Assembly: GCA_947499565.1 (NCBI GenBank)
Contig: CANMOV010000001.1
Location: forward strand, 1,426,001-1,490,000
Source: an uncultured Croceitalea sp.
Lineage (GTDB): Bacteria; Bacteroidota; Bacteroidia; Flavobacteriales; Flavobacteriaceae
DNA: 64,000 nucleotides
Direction of reading: 5' to 3'
Below are positions 44,510-54,078 of this stretch, piece after piece; position 1 is the first letter of the stretch, and the number at the start of each line of letters is the position of its first letter. A model generated the notes under the pieces. It saw only the letters and a list, made by a program, of their open reading frames with translations. It was not told where the DNA came from and searched no databases. The translations under genes were made by a program, and so were the position numbers.

Positions 44510-45022
44510 TTACTTTATTGGAGAATAAAGTCCATCAAAAAGTACATTTACCACCTTCCCTTCGCTTAAAACTTCCCAAAGTTGCCTTACAGTGCCATTA
44601 GAATTTTCCGTCCAGGTAATACGATTTATATATATTTTCCCGTCTGTATGTATAAATTCATCCGAGGAGAGAATCATTTGGTTTCCAAATTTATTACCCT
44701 TTAACTTTAAATGAGCTCCAGAATTGTCTATCCAAAGTTGTTCCCATTGTTTGATCTTTAAATTGTAGAAATTAAGACTCGTGCCGGTATAACCTGGTGT
44801 AGCACTGGTCCAGTTCTCTCGCAGGACACAATCTCCTTCAATTTTTACAATGGTGTTTTTACCCGCTATAGAGCCATCTTTATTTGTCACCTCCCAAGAA
44901 CCAATCCAAAAATCAAACGCTGCATGATTTTCTGAGCAACATTTACAATCAGATGTTTGTGCTAATAAACTTAAAGAAAGTGATAGGTAAATTATTAGGA
45001 ATAAAACCCGTTTAGGTGTCAT
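44510..45022 (-). CDS. DUF1579-like exported protein
   Basis: This 170-residue protein has a signal peptide (LSLSLSLLAQ) and a cysteine cluster just after it (DCKCCSE). The core FDFWIGSWEVTNKDGSIAGKN, GDCVLRENWTS and GYTGTSLNFYNLKIKQWEQLW is typical of lipocalin-like DUF1579-type proteins. No catalytic role is known. It is coupled to the upstream hydrolase by a 4-base ATGA overlap. Confidence 0.72.
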   Translation of the reverse strand: MTPKRVLFLIIYLSLSLSLLAQTSDCKCCSENHAAFDFWIGSWEVTNKDGSIAGKNTIVKIEGDCVLRENWTSATPGYTGTSLNFYNLKIKQWEQLWIDNSGAHLKLKGNKFGNQMILSSDEFIHTDGKIYINRITWTENSNGTVRQLWEVLSEGKVVNVLFDGLYSPIK

Positions 45023-45801
45023 TTCAAATTAGATAAATAATTAATCACGCTGTTATTAAAAACAATTGGCTGTTCTACATTCACAACATGACCGCAATTT
45101 TCTATAACAGCTAATTCCGACATGCGATGTGATTTAACTACTTTCTGAATGGTAGGAAGAAAAAGATAGTCCTCACCACCCATAATATAAAGCGTTGGAA
45201 TTTCTATGTCTACAGTTCTAAAAAAACGCAGTAATGGATTAATCTCAGAGGTGAGCTTAAACCATCTAATAAACTCTTTCTGATATAATTTCTTAGCTTC
45301 TCTTACAAAAAGCAATCGCGACTCTCTATGGTTCTTATTTGGCATTATAACAAATGCAAAAAATTTATATAACCATATATAGGGTACTATTGATTTAAAA
45401 ATAACTCCTAATCGCATTAATACTTGTGAACGAAAATTTAATTTCATTATAGCACCGCCCATAACCATACTAGCAACCCTATCTGGATATTTTTCTGCTA
45501 AATTCCGTATCAAAATAGTACCTAAAGAAATTCCTATGAAATGGGATTTTTTCACACCTTCAAAGTCTATCACCTCTACAATATCATCCGTTATACTATC
45601 AAAAGTATACTTATCGCTAAAAGCGTCTTTTAGATTAGGTTTGGAATTACCATGTCCCCTTAAATCTAATAATAGAATATTGAAGTGTTTTTTAAAATCT
45701 CTTAACTGCTTATACCATATGGTGGAACTACCTCCTGCACCATGAACAAAAGTTACCCACTCATCTGAAGTATCATGTAAATATTTGGTATAGCTGAGCA
45801 A
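45019..45801 (-). CDS. Alpha/beta hydrolase
   Basis: This 260-residue hydrolase has an oxyanion-hole motif VHGAGGSS, nucleophile elbow GISLGT (Ser), an acid in YIMGGEDYLFLP and a terminal His in ENCGHVVNVEQP. It resembles the small esterase/lactonase type. The start is read as TTG, giving a normal N-terminus just before WVTFVHG. An ATG is not available near by. It is co-transcribed with the DUF1579-like gene. Confidence 0.85.
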   Translation of the reverse strand: MLSYTKYLHDTSDEWVTFVHGAGGSSTIWYKQLRDFKKHFNILLLDLRGHGNSKPNLKDAFSDKYTFDSITDDIVEVIDFEGVKKSHFIGISLGTILIRNLAEKYPDRVASMVMGGAIMKLNFRSQVLMRLGVIFKSIVPYIWLYKFFAFVIMPNKNHRESRLLFVREAKKLYQKEFIRWFKLTSEINPLLRFFRTVDIEIPTLYIMGGEDYLFLPTIQKVVKSHRMSELAVIENCGHVVNVEQPIVFNNSVINYLSNLK

Positions 45802-45981
45802 TCTAAATTTTTTATAAAAGTACGTTAATTTTTAGCCAACAAAACTTGTAAAAGCACCCTTAGCTATTAATTATTAGTTAAAAATTAGACAAACTGCCTG
45901 ATTTTTAGGTGAGTACACATTTACACTGTAGTCTAAAACCTTGTTTTGAACGTATCTTTGTTAGAACAAATCTTTTGAACT

Positions 45982-46176
45982 ATGGAAAAGCAATATTGTA
46001 GAGTTGGGGCAGTGACTCCGATAACAGGAGAAAGCCATACAGTGGCTATTTTGCAATACCGTTACGAAAACTTTTTAAGTAAGGCTATGGATGCCAATTA
46101 CATCGATACAAAGTTAGGAGAGTTTTTTGAGCGCAAAGCACAAAACATTAAAAAAATATTGGAGGATTTAGTGTAG
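45982..46176 (+). CDS. Small conserved-looking hypothetical protein
   Basis: This 64-residue soluble protein ([18 protein letters not shown]) has a mixed alpha/beta composition and no signal. It stands alone on the plus strand, overlapping the 3' end of pyrF by 9 bases, and has a reasonable spacer and AT-rich promoter region upstream. The function is unknown. Confidence 0.55.
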   Translation: MEKQYCRVGAVTPITGESHTVAILQYRYENFLSKAMDANYIDTKLGEFFERKAQNIKKILEDLV

Positions 46177-46989
46177 TTTTTCTAATTCCTCCTTCATTTG
46201 CATTTGAATTTCTTTGGCTTTAAAAGCTGCTTCATTTGCAAAATCTTCCGTTGCCGAAGCGTAAATAATTCCGCGAGAAGAATTCACCAATAAGCCTACT
46301 GTTGAGTTCATACCATATTTACAAACATCTTGTAAATTTCCGCCTTGAGCACCAACTCCTGGAACCAATAAGAAGCTGTTAGGGATAATTTCTCGAATTT
46401 CCTTTAAATATTCCGCTTTTGTAGCTCCAACAACATACATTAAGTTTTCAGCATTTTTATAGCTCTTAGAAACAGTCAAAACTTCCTTATAAAGCGCTGT
46501 GCTATCAATCATTTTTGTTTGAAAATCAAAAGCCCCTTTATTTGATGTTAAAGCCAATAAAATAGTATGCTTGTCTGCAAATTCCAGAAACGGCTCAACA
46601 GAATCGCGTCCCATGTAAGGAGCGATAGTAATAGAATCAAAAGCTAGTTCCTCAAAAAAAGCTTTAGCATATCGCGTGGATGTATTCCCTATATCTCCTC
46701 TTTTAGCATCAGCAATTGTGAACTGCTCAGGGTAATTAGCGTTAAGATATGTTATTGTTTTCTCAAGTGATTTCCAACCTTTTAAGCCATGCGCTTCATA
46801 AAATGCAATATTTGGCTTATAAGCAACACAATACTCCTGTGTAGCGTCTATAATAGCTTTATTAAAGCTAAAAATGGGGTCTTCTTCTTCTAAAAGGTGT
46901 TGTGGAATCTTTTCTAAATCGGTATCCAGACCAACACAGAGAAAAGAATTCTTTTTTTTGATTTGAGCTATTAATTCTTCTGTTTTCAC
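46168..46989 (-). CDS. pyrF: Orotidine 5'-phosphate decarboxylase
   Basis: This 273-residue enzyme makes UMP from OMP. It belongs to the longer type-2 OMP decarboxylases, with the catalytic [19 protein letters not shown] block, [10 protein letters not shown] at the N-terminus, and VPGVGAQGG closing the phosphate site. The start codon appears to be GTG. prfA lies 84 bases upstream on the same strand. Confidence 0.95.
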   Translation of the reverse strand: MKTEELIAQIKKKNSFLCVGLDTDLEKIPQHLLEEEDPIFSFNKAIIDATQEYCVAYKPNIAFYEAHGLKGWKSLEKTITYLNANYPEQFTIADAKRGDIGNTSTRYAKAFFEELAFDSITIAPYMGRDSVEPFLEFADKHTILLALTSNKGAFDFQTKMIDSTALYKEVLTVSKSYKNAENLMYVVGATKAEYLKEIREIIPNSFLLVPGVGAQGGNLQDVCKYGMNSTVGLLVNSSRGIIYASATEDFANEAAFKAKEIQMQMKEELEKLH

Positions 46990-47016
46990 GCTTTTTAAAA
47001 TACTTTTCTCATGTAT

Positions 47017-47039
47017 CCTTCGACAGGCTTAGGATGACA
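47017..47039. repeat. Short intergenic repeat, CTTCGACAGGCT type
   Basis: CCTTCGACAGGCTTAGGAT followed by GACA, between pyrF and prfA. A related copy (CCCTTCGATAAGCTCAGGG) lies at 50513. The form is common between genes in Bacteroidota and may be a REP-like or terminator-associated repeat. Confidence 0.5.
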
Positions 47040-47073
47040 ACCATATAATAATTCCTTACAGCTAACTGCTAAT

Positions 47074-48150
47074 CTAAAATATCTCGGAAGCTTCTTTTAA
47101 TTTTTCTGTATTCTCAACCAACATCAATTCATCAATTATTTTTTGAATATCTCCATTGATTATATTCTGCAAATCGTATAGCGTTAAACCTATTCTATGA
47201 TCAGTAACCCTCCCTTGTGGATAATTATAAGTCCTAATTTTAGCGGAACGGTCTCCACTGCTCACTTGCGAATTTCTTTTTGCAGCATCTTCTTCTTGCT
47301 TCTTAGCCAACTCTAAATCGTATAATCTTGAACGAAGCACTTTAAAAGCTTTCTCTTTGTTTTTATGCTGCGATTTTTGGTCTTGACATTGCGCTACTAA
47401 ACCGGTTGGAATGTGCGTCAAACGAACTGCCGAATACGTTGTGTTAACAGATTGACCTCCTGGACCAGAAGAACAAAAGAAATCTACACGGACATCTTTT
47501 TGCTCTATTTGAACATCAAAATCTTCAGCTTCTGGGATGACCATAACTGTAGCCGCACTTGTATGAACTCTTCCTTGCGTTTCCGTTTGCGGTACGCGTT
47601 GTACCCGGTGCACTCCGGCTTCAAACTTTAAGGTCCCATAAACATCTTCTCCTGAAACTTCAAAATGAATTTCTTTATAACCACCACTCGTACCTTCACT
47701 TAAATCCATGATGTTAGTTTTCCATCCTTTGGATTCACAATATTTGGCATACATGCGGTATAAATCTCCAGCAAAAATACTTGCCTCATCTCCACCAGTT
47801 CCTGCTCTTACTTCCATTACTACATTTTTCTCATCTTCAGGATCCTTTGGAATAAGCATAAACTTAATTTCCTCCTCCAATTTTGGGATAGCTTCTTTAG
47901 CCTCATCATATTGCATTTTGGCCATCTCTGCCATCTCAGCGTCGCTACCATCTGAAATAATTTCTTCTGCCTCGCTTAAATTGTTGGTCAATTCAATATA
48001 AAGCGCTCGCTTATCTACAAGTGCCTTTAAATCCTTGTATTCCTTATTTAATTTAATGTATTGTTTTTGATCTGAAATGATATCTGGTTGAATAATCAAA
48101 TCAGAAACCTCATCAAAACGTTGCTTTACAATATTCAGTTTATCTAGCAT
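47074..48150 (-). CDS. prfA: Peptide chain release factor 1
   Basis: This 358-residue factor recognises UAA/UAG stop codons in the ribosomal A site. The GGQ catalytic loop is in [18 protein letters not shown]. The RF1-type codon-recognition region is around [19 protein letters not shown], and the C-terminus carries [14 protein letters not shown]. Length and motifs fit RF1 rather than RF2, and no frameshift site is present. Confidence 0.95.
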   Translation of the reverse strand: MLDKLNIVKQRFDEVSDLIIQPDIISDQKQYIKLNKEYKDLKALVDKRALYIELTNNLSEAEEIISDGSDAEMAEMAKMQYDEAKEAIPKLEEEIKFMLIPKDPEDEKNVVMEVRAGTGGDEASIFAGDLYRMYAKYCESKGWKTNIMDLSEGTSGGYKEIHFEVSGEDVYGTLKFEAGVHRVQRVPQTETQGRVHTSAATVMVIPEAEDFDVQIEQKDVRVDFFCSSGPGGQSVNTTYSAVRLTHIPTGLVAQCQDQKSQHKNKEKAFKVLRSRLYDLELAKKQEEDAAKRNSQVSSGDRSAKIRTYNYPQGRVTDHRIGLTLYDLQNIINGDIQKIIDELMLVENTEKLKEASEIF

Positions 48151-48207
48151 AGTTCAATCCTCCTTAAAATGCGAATTTACGATTAATTTGTACATTTAGA
48201 TTACGCT

Positions 48208-48510
48208 ATGAAAACCTTACTTCAGACCAAAACTTACTTTTTAGCCTTCTTTTATTTCAAGTATATTTTGATTGTTTCATCTTTAATTAGCTTAGTTTCA
48301 ATAATAGCAGGAATTCAGCTTATCCCAATAGTTATATTTAAATTTTTTCTGTTTACAACAATCTATTTTATTGAAATAGATTCAAAATTAAAACAAAGAC
48401 TTACTTTTTATCATAATCTGGGTATTTCCAAGCAGATACTATATTTTATTTCATTTATTTATGACATTATAATACTTGCCATTTTTGAACTTATTAAAAA
48501 TAATATTTGA
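48208..48510 (+). CDS. Small multi-helix membrane protein, partner of the ABC ATPase
   Basis: This 100-residue protein has three predicted hydrophobic helices (about 10-30, 33-53, 75-95) and a basic loop (DSKLKQRLTFYHNLG). Its stop codon overlaps the TTG start of the ATPase gene, so the two are translated together. It could be the minimal membrane partner of that ATPase. It is far shorter than ordinary permeases. No family is recognised. Confidence 0.6.
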   Translation: MKTLLQTKTYFLAFFYFKYILIVSSLISLVSIIAGIQLIPIVIFKFFLFTTIYFIEIDSKLKQRLTFYHNLGISKQILYFISFIYDIIILAIFELIKNNI

Positions 48511-49163
48511 AACTAGAAGTAGATAATATTGAACTAAGTTTTAATCAAAAGAAGATACTTTCGGGCATTTATCTGAGAGCTGATAAAGGCGAAATAACTG
48601 GAATTTTAGGAAGAAATGGATGTGGAAAATCCTGTTTGTTGGAAATATTATTCGGAAACCTTAAACCCAAATACAAAACCATTAGAATAGATTCACGAAT
48701 TGTAAAAAAACAATTGTTTCTATCAAAAAATGTTACTTATTTACCTCAGTATTCTTTACTTCCAAAGAATCTTAAAATCCATACTATTTTCTCATTACTT
48801 GAACAGAAATGGAACACATTTATAATGGATTTTCCAACTTTTAAAGACTATAAATTTAGTAATCTAAGTAAGCTTTCAACTGGAGAAATTAGAGTTTTAG
48901 AAACTTATTTAATTCTTAATAGCAAGCAAAAGATTATTCTTTTAGATGAACCATTTTCTTTTATTGCTCCTATTTATGTTGAAAAATTTAAAAATCTTAT
49001 CGTTAAGAAAAAACAGGAAAAAACAATTTTGATTACCGATCATTTCTATAAAGAGATATTGGAAATCTGTGACAGGTTATATTTAATAAAAAATGGATAT
49101 TCAAAAGAAGTCAAAAACCATCAGGATTTGGTTAACGAGGGATATCTATTATCTAATCAATAA
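48507..49163 (+). CDS. Compact ABC-type ATP-binding protein
   Basis: This 218-residue ATPase has Walker A LGRNGCGKSCLLE, Walker B QKIILLDEPF and an H-loop ITDHFYKE. The signature is LSTGEIRVLETYL, a variant of LSGGQ. The start is TTG within the upstream stop codon. It lacks substrate-specific features, and only a 100-residue membrane protein accompanies it. Its 3' end overlaps the convergent DUF3570 gene by 11 bases. It could power a small exporter or act on lipids. Confidence 0.8.
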   Translation: MKLEVDNIELSFNQKKILSGIYLRADKGEITGILGRNGCGKSCLLEILFGNLKPKYKTIRIDSRIVKKQLFLSKNVTYLPQYSLLPKNLKIHTIFSLLEQKWNTFIMDFPTFKDYKFSNLSKLSTGEIRVLETYLILNSKQKIILLDEPFSFIAPIYVEKFKNLIVKKKQEKTILITDHFYKEILEICDRLYLIKNGYSKEVKNHQDLVNEGYLLSNQ

Positions 49164-50433
49164 CAAAAGTAGTTCCTAAAGTAAATATTGAGGCGTTTAA
49201 GCCATCACTTCTATCATAATAACTGTAACGTAAATTAATCGTTTGCAAGCCAAAAAAGAAAACTCTAGCACTATTAAAGATGTCTTTGTACTGCACTCCA
49301 AACCCTAGCTGATTTGCTTGGTAATTAGATAAATCATAGTCTGAAGTATAAAACTCAAAAGTTGATAGTGCATCCTCTTTTGCATAAAAATAGTCTGCAG
49401 CTGTTTGTGTATAATACCGATAACTAGGATAAAGCGTAAACTTATCATTTAACTTTATAGGAGCTTCAATATTTGCAGTATGCGAAGTTATTCCCCAATC
49501 ATCATAATAAAAACGATAATAAGAGCGCACTACAATAGCATCACTTAGATAATAATTTAAGCGCCCACCAACAGGAATCTTAAATCGAGAATCCGGAAGC
49601 TGTTCAATAGCATCCGCCAACTGAAAATCATCAATAAAAAAATCATTTGCATCACCAAAATAAACACGTTGAAAAGGTGTGCTCAATAATCCACTCTGGG
49701 ATACCAAATCCACAAATAAAGAACCTTGTAGTTTTTTATTTAAAATTTGAGAAAATGAAAGCGAAACCGAATATGTATTTCGTTTCTCATCAGTAAATTC
49801 AGAGAAATTGGGTGCATAAATACCAGTTCCTGTAATACGGTCATCAAAAAAACCCTGTCTTAATTCTATGGGGTATTGTGAGTTCCAACTATCTAAAAAT
49901 ACTCTTCCACTTATAGAAATTTCTGTGTTTCTTTCGTTAAAAAGTTTGGCATAGGAGCCACCAAAACCTATCGAAAAATAATCGTACTCATTAGACACAT
50001 ATGCATTTGCACTCCAAATATTGTTACGGTCATCTGAGCTATGTTGATATGTTGGATTAAAATAGGCAAGTAAATCTTTCCTAGACTCTCCAGAAGAAGC
50101 ATCAAAGGGACTCACATTAGGGTTGCTTCCATCTAAAGGATTAACATTACTAGATGATGCTGAAGTATAAGCAGACAAACCTACATCCACGGTTAAAACA
50201 TCATCTGCATTTAAGGGCATTCTTAATACTAAGGTTGAAGTTGCATCTGTCAATTCTTCTGTACCTTCCCCACCAGTTACCGCTGCATTTTGTCCGTCTT
50301 GGCTGTAATAACTAAACAATACATCTAGCTCACTTGCTTCTAGAACTTTCTTTGTATAGGAAGTGTTGTCTTGCTGCGCATGCAAAACAATATTAAAAAG
50401 GATACAGACTAGAATAAAAAACAGTTTCTTCAA
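49153..50433 (-). CDS. DUF3570 outer-membrane protein
   Basis: This 426-residue protein has a signal peptide (CILFNIVLHAQ) and a beta-barrel-like body. The DUF3570 features include DVLFSYYSQDGQNAAVTGG near the N-terminus, YFNPTYQHSSDDRN and repeated aromatic strands to the C-terminus (TLGTTFVID). The start appears to be TTG. It is the last gene of a cluster with DUF4266, ApbE, thioredoxin and Rieske genes, a grouping I recall from other bacteria. A role in envelope redox chemistry is likely but unproven. Confidence 0.82.
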   Translation of the reverse strand: MKKLFFILVCILFNIVLHAQQDNTSYTKKVLEASELDVLFSYYSQDGQNAAVTGGEGTEELTDATSTLVLRMPLNADDVLTVDVGLSAYTSASSSNVNPLDGSNPNVSPFDASSGESRKDLLAYFNPTYQHSSDDRNNIWSANAYVSNEYDYFSIGFGGSYAKLFNERNTEISISGRVFLDSWNSQYPIELRQGFFDDRITGTGIYAPNFSEFTDEKRNTYSVSLSFSQILNKKLQGSLFVDLVSQSGLLSTPFQRVYFGDANDFFIDDFQLADAIEQLPDSRFKIPVGGRLNYYLSDAIVVRSYYRFYYDDWGITSHTANIEAPIKLNDKFTLYPSYRYYTQTAADYFYAKEDALSTFEFYTSDYDLSNYQANQLGFGVQYKDIFNSARVFFFGLQTINLRYSYYDRSDGLNASIFTLGTTFVID

Positions 50434-50512
50434 AACAAGAATTCTCGTAAAATTATTTGACTTTTAAACTAAAAACCACTTCGACTATCAACTTTCATAT
50501 CGCCTCAAAAGA

Positions 50513-50540
50513 CCCTTCGATAAGCTCAGGGCAAGTTCAG
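50513..50540. repeat. Short intergenic repeat, CTTCGATAAGCT type
   Basis: CCCTTCGATAAGCTCAGGGC followed by AAGTTCAG. It is related to the copy at 47017 and lies in the 151-base gap between the DUF3570 and DUF4266 genes. Confidence 0.5.
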
Positions 50541-50584
50541 TCATCATTTTTAACTGTATTCATCTTGTCAAAAATGGACTTCTC

Positions 50585-50794
50585 TTAATTACATCCGCAA
50601 CCACCACCAGTTTTTCCTCCATTGGCACCGGAAGAAGCTTCACGGTATAACTGAAAATTGGTTTCAAAACGTTCCGCTGACCTTGCTCCTAGTCGCATAT
50701 CGCTATCATTAAGATACACTTTATCATACTCTTTAACTGCTACGCAAGAGCTTGAGCAAACTACAATAACAACTAAAATAAAAAACTTACGCAT
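50585..50794 (-). CDS. DUF4266 small lipoprotein
   Basis: This 69-residue protein has a lipoprotein signal (VVCSSSC), then VKEYDKVYLNDSDM, and ends in a glycine/cysteine tail (GGKTGGGCGCN). This composition is typical of DUF4266. It lies between apbE and the DUF3570 gene, its usual neighbours. The terminal CGC could bind metal or form disulfides with the thioredoxin encoded upstream, which is inference. Confidence 0.85.
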   Translation of the reverse strand: MRKFFILVVIVVCSSSCVAVKEYDKVYLNDSDMRLGARSAERFETNFQLYREASSGANGGKTGGGCGCN

Positions 50795-50802
50795 ACTTAA
50801 AA

Positions 50803-51801
50803 CTACTGATTATTATCGAACAAAATACCTGAGCTTTTATGGATCTTGTTTTCGCCATCTACAACAACTACCTCCACACCTGGAATTTGGTTTATTAAAT
50901 GTATTCCACTATCCCTACCAATAATAAATACCGCAGTGGCAAGTGCATCACATAATTCTGCATCCTTTGCAAAAATGGAGACACTATTTATTCCTCTTGT
51001 TGGATAACCAGTTCTAGGGTCTATAATGTGGGAATACTTTTTACCTTCAAATAGTAAATACTTCTCGTAATTTCCAGAAGTTGCAACCGAAGATTCTACA
51101 ATTGGCAGCCATGAAAAAACCTTATCCTTACTTAATGGATTTGCTATACCTATCATCCATTTTTCACCGGTGGCTTTTGTACCCCAAGTAGTTAAATCTC
51201 CAGAAGCATTTATTAACCCAGCTTTTACTCCTTTAGAAATAAGCAAATCTTTAGTTTTATCTGCTGCAAAACCTTTGCCTATTGCTCCAAAACCAATACG
51301 CATTCCTTCTTCCATTAAAAAGACTGTTTGCGCATCTGCATCTAAAATTATCTTTTCATGTCCTATTTTGGCAATTGAATTTTCTATCTGGGTTTTAGAT
51401 GGAAGTCTATCCATTTTTCCATCAAACTGCCAAACCTTATCCATTGAAGCATAAGAGATATCAAAAGCGCCATCTGTAATCTCAGAGATTTTTTTAGCGC
51501 GTTCTATAAGTTTAAAGAGTTCAAAACTTACTTTAACAGGCTTAATACCCGCATTTTTATTTATTTGAGAAGTTTCGCTATTCTCGTCCCATGACGAAAT
51601 CATCTTTTCAATTCGGGTAATTTCAGCAATACCCTCTTGGATATTTATATAGCCTATTTCCTCATTTTGAGCAACAACCGTTATTTCAAAACGGGTGCCC
51701 ATCAGTTTTAAAACTTTTTTAACCGTTACCAGTTTTTTTTTATCCTGACCATAGGACAGCATGCATAAAAAGCAACAAATAATAACGGTCCATTGTTTCA
51801 T
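50803..51801 (-). CDS. apbE: FAD:protein FMN transferase (ApbE)
   Basis: This 332-residue exported enzyme covalently attaches FMN to Ser/Thr of target proteins, using FAD and Mg2+. It has a signal peptide (IICCFLCMLSYGQ), the MGTRFEITVVAQNEE start of the domain, GFGAIGKGFAAD (FAD binding), NASGDLTTWG and HIIDPRTGYPTRGINSV. The ATG overlaps the thioredoxin stop by one base. No obvious flavinylation target is seen in the cluster, so its substrate may be elsewhere. Confidence 0.93.
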   Translation of the reverse strand: MKQWTVIICCFLCMLSYGQDKKKLVTVKKVLKLMGTRFEITVVAQNEEIGYINIQEGIAEITRIEKMISSWDENSETSQINKNAGIKPVKVSFELFKLIERAKKISEITDGAFDISYASMDKVWQFDGKMDRLPSKTQIENSIAKIGHEKIILDADAQTVFLMEEGMRIGFGAIGKGFAADKTKDLLISKGVKAGLINASGDLTTWGTKATGEKWMIGIANPLSKDKVFSWLPIVESSVATSGNYEKYLLFEGKKYSHIIDPRTGYPTRGINSVSIFAKDAELCDALATAVFIIGRDSGIHLINQIPGVEVVVVDGENKIHKSSGILFDNNQ

Positions 51802-52235
51802 TATAAAAAGGAATTCAGGACAGCAATATAGTCTTTTGGGCTTATCTTCTGATAGCCAGTTTTGCCAAGAACCTGTTCCGATTTATCTAAAACCAACACT
51901 AAAGGATAATGTCCTTTGGGGTTAAAGCGTTCAGCTAATTTTTTATTTTGGTTTAGCTGTTCTTGGGGAAGTTGATTTGCTTTTTTTCGTGGAAAATCTG
52001 CTTTGTAAAGCACATACTTTTCTGAGGAAAAGTTTTTAAACTCTTCGGAAGTCCAAATATTTTTATCTAATCGCTTGCATGGTGGGCACCAGTCAGAACC
52101 TGAAAAAACCAAAATCAATGGTTTATCATCTGCTGCTGCCTGAGCAAGAGCATCATTATAATTTTCTTTCCAATCTTGAGCTACAACTCCAATGGAAACG
52201 AAAAATAGTAGCATAAACAGCAGCTGTTTCATCAT
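51801..52235 (-). CDS. Exported thioredoxin-family protein
   Basis: This 144-residue protein has a signal peptide (LLFFVSIGVVAQ) and a thioredoxin fold with active site SGSDWCPPCKRLD (CPPC). The following LPQEQLNQNKKLAERF and HYPLVLVLDKSEQVLG are typical of periplasmic thioredoxin-like (DUF255/Thioredoxin_7) proteins. In the cluster it probably keeps ApbE-linked or cysteine-rich partners reduced. Confidence 0.88.
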   Translation of the reverse strand: MMKQLLFMLLFFVSIGVVAQDWKENYNDALAQAAADDKPLILVFSGSDWCPPCKRLDKNIWTSEEFKNFSSEKYVLYKADFPRKKANQLPQEQLNQNKKLAERFNPKGHYPLVLVLDKSEQVLGKTGYQKISPKDYIAVLNSFL

Positions 52236-52246
52236 CTATATAAAAT

Positions 52247-52705
52247 TTAGCTTTCAAAAACACGAAGTATATCTCCGTTAAGTTCTGTTTGGAATACTTT
52301 AAGTGGATTACTTGTGATAGAATTTAATGGTGTTCCTGTCTGACTAAATCTAGAACCGTGGGTAGAACATCTAAAAATACCTCCATCTTCACTAATAAAG
52401 CGAACGCCATCCGTTTGTTGATGACTACAAATTTGACTAGCTGCCACAAAATCACCTTCCAAATTTCTAGCTACAACAATATCCGTTAAGCTATCAGTAG
52501 GATTGGATTTTGCTAAAATAAAACCACCATTATTTGCCAATGGGGCAGCATTGGTAGCAGTTAAATCCACAGTGAAGTCTACACCTGTAGGTTCTGGGAA
52601 GGTTTCTAAATCTTCTGAATCTGAAGAACAACCGTTTAAACAAGGAAAAGTAAGTGCAAAAGCTGCACCTGCTCCTAAACTTCTCAAAAATTCTTTTCTT
52701 TCCAT
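52247..52705 (-). CDS. Rieske [2Fe-2S] lipoprotein
   Basis: This 152-residue protein has an N-terminal anchor with Cys (FALTFPCLNGC) and an RKEFLRSLGAGAA start, which resembles a twin-arginine signal but has only one arginine of the pair. The Rieske cluster ligands are QICSHQQ and FRCSTHGSRF, with two cysteines and two histidines. It probably transfers electrons in the periplasm, facing the thioredoxin/ApbE partners in the same operon. Confidence 0.9.
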   Translation of the reverse strand: MERKEFLRSLGAGAAFALTFPCLNGCSSDSEDLETFPEPTGVDFTVDLTATNAAPLANNGGFILAKSNPTDSLTDIVVARNLEGDFVAASQICSHQQTDGVRFISEDGGIFRCSTHGSRFSQTGTPLNSITSNPLKVFQTELNGDILRVFES

Positions 52706-52752
52706 AGCATCATGTTTAATAAAAGAACGTGAGATTTTGGTTAATCGTATGG

Positions 52753-53931
52753 CTAATACTCAAATGTTCCGTATTCGCTTTTTATGGTCAGTTTTTTTGT
52801 AGCACTTGCTTCTACCCTACCTATGATTTTCGCATCTACTTGAAATGACTTTGAAATTGAAATTAAATCCTCAGCAACTTCTGGGTCTACATACAATTCT
52901 AGGCGGTGGCCGCAATTAAAAACTTGGTACATTTCTTTCCAATCCGTTCCTGATTGTTCCTGAATTAATTTGAATAACGGTGGCACAGGAAAAAGGTTAT
53001 CTTTTACAATGTGCAGCGCATCTATAAAATGCAATATTTTGGTTTGCGCTCCACCACTGCAATGCACCATTCCATGAATTTCTTTAGCAGAATATTTCTC
53101 CAAAATTTTCTTAACAATTGGTGCGTATGTTCTTGTTGGAGACAAAACCAATTTACCAGCGTCTAATGGAGAATTAGCCACAGTGTCGGTTAATTTAGTT
53201 TGTCCAGAATACACCAAATCTTCTGGTACCGAAGCATCAAAACTTTCTGGAAATTTTTCGGCCAGGTATTTGGAGAATACATCATGTCTAGCGGAAGTAA
53301 GTCCGTTACTTCCCATACCACCATTGTACTCTTTTTCATAACTGGCTTGACCAAAAGAAGTTAAACCAACAATAATATCACCAGCTTTAATATTGGCGTT
53401 GTCTATAACCTCACTACGTTTCATGCGCGCAGTAACTGTAGAATCTACAATAATAGTTCTTACTAAATCCCCCACATCAGCAGTTTCACCCCCAGTGGAA
53501 TGAATTGTGATGCCATGTTCCTTTAAATCGGAAATCAATTCTTCTGTCCCATTAATGATAGCAGAAATCACCTCCCCAGGAATTAAGTTTTTATTACGCC
53601 CAATTGTAGAGGAAAGCATAATATTATCCACAGCTCCTACACATATTAAATCATCGATATTCATTATCAATGCATCCTGAGCAATACCCTTCCATACAGA
53701 AATATCTCCGGTTTCTTTCCAATACATATATGCTAAAGAAGATTTTGTACCCGCACCATCTGCATGCATTACCAAACAGTGGGCCGCACTCCCGGTTAAA
53801 TGGTCTTCTACGATCTTGCAGAATGCCTTTGGAAAAAGTCCTTTATCTATATTTTTTATGGCATTATGAACATCTTCTTTTGAAGCAGAAACTCCACGTT
53901 GGGCATATCTTTTACTGGTGTCTGAGGACAT
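52753..53931 (-). CDS. purM: Phosphoribosylformylglycinamidine cyclo-ligase (AIR synthetase)
   Basis: This 392-residue enzyme makes AIR, the fifth step of purine synthesis. The PurM/HypE fold is shown by YAQRGVSASKEDVHNAIKN, LVMHADGAGTKSSLAY, ALIMNIDDLICVGA, HSTGGETADVGDLVRTIIVD and GMVHCSGGAQTKILHF. It is the longer Bacteroidota form rather than the 345-residue E. coli type. It is monocistronic, 47 bases upstream of the Rieske gene. Confidence 0.92.
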   Translation of the reverse strand: MSSDTSKRYAQRGVSASKEDVHNAIKNIDKGLFPKAFCKIVEDHLTGSAAHCLVMHADGAGTKSSLAYMYWKETGDISVWKGIAQDALIMNIDDLICVGAVDNIMLSSTIGRNKNLIPGEVISAIINGTEELISDLKEHGITIHSTGGETADVGDLVRTIIVDSTVTARMKRSEVIDNANIKAGDIIVGLTSFGQASYEKEYNGGMGSNGLTSARHDVFSKYLAEKFPESFDASVPEDLVYSGQTKLTDTVANSPLDAGKLVLSPTRTYAPIVKKILEKYSAKEIHGMVHCSGGAQTKILHFIDALHIVKDNLFPVPPLFKLIQEQSGTDWKEMYQVFNCGHRLELYVDPEVAEDLISISKSFQVDAKIIGRVEASATKKLTIKSEYGTFEY

Positions 53932-54078
53932 GTGCTATTCTGTTTGGGCAAAAATAATAAAACCGATGTTAGGAGTTGGGATTTAATTATGATGTTGCAA
54001 AAAATTAGTAATCAATAACAATATTTCAATTTTAGTTGTCACACTTGATTCTTAAATATTGTCTAATTTGTAGAAAGC

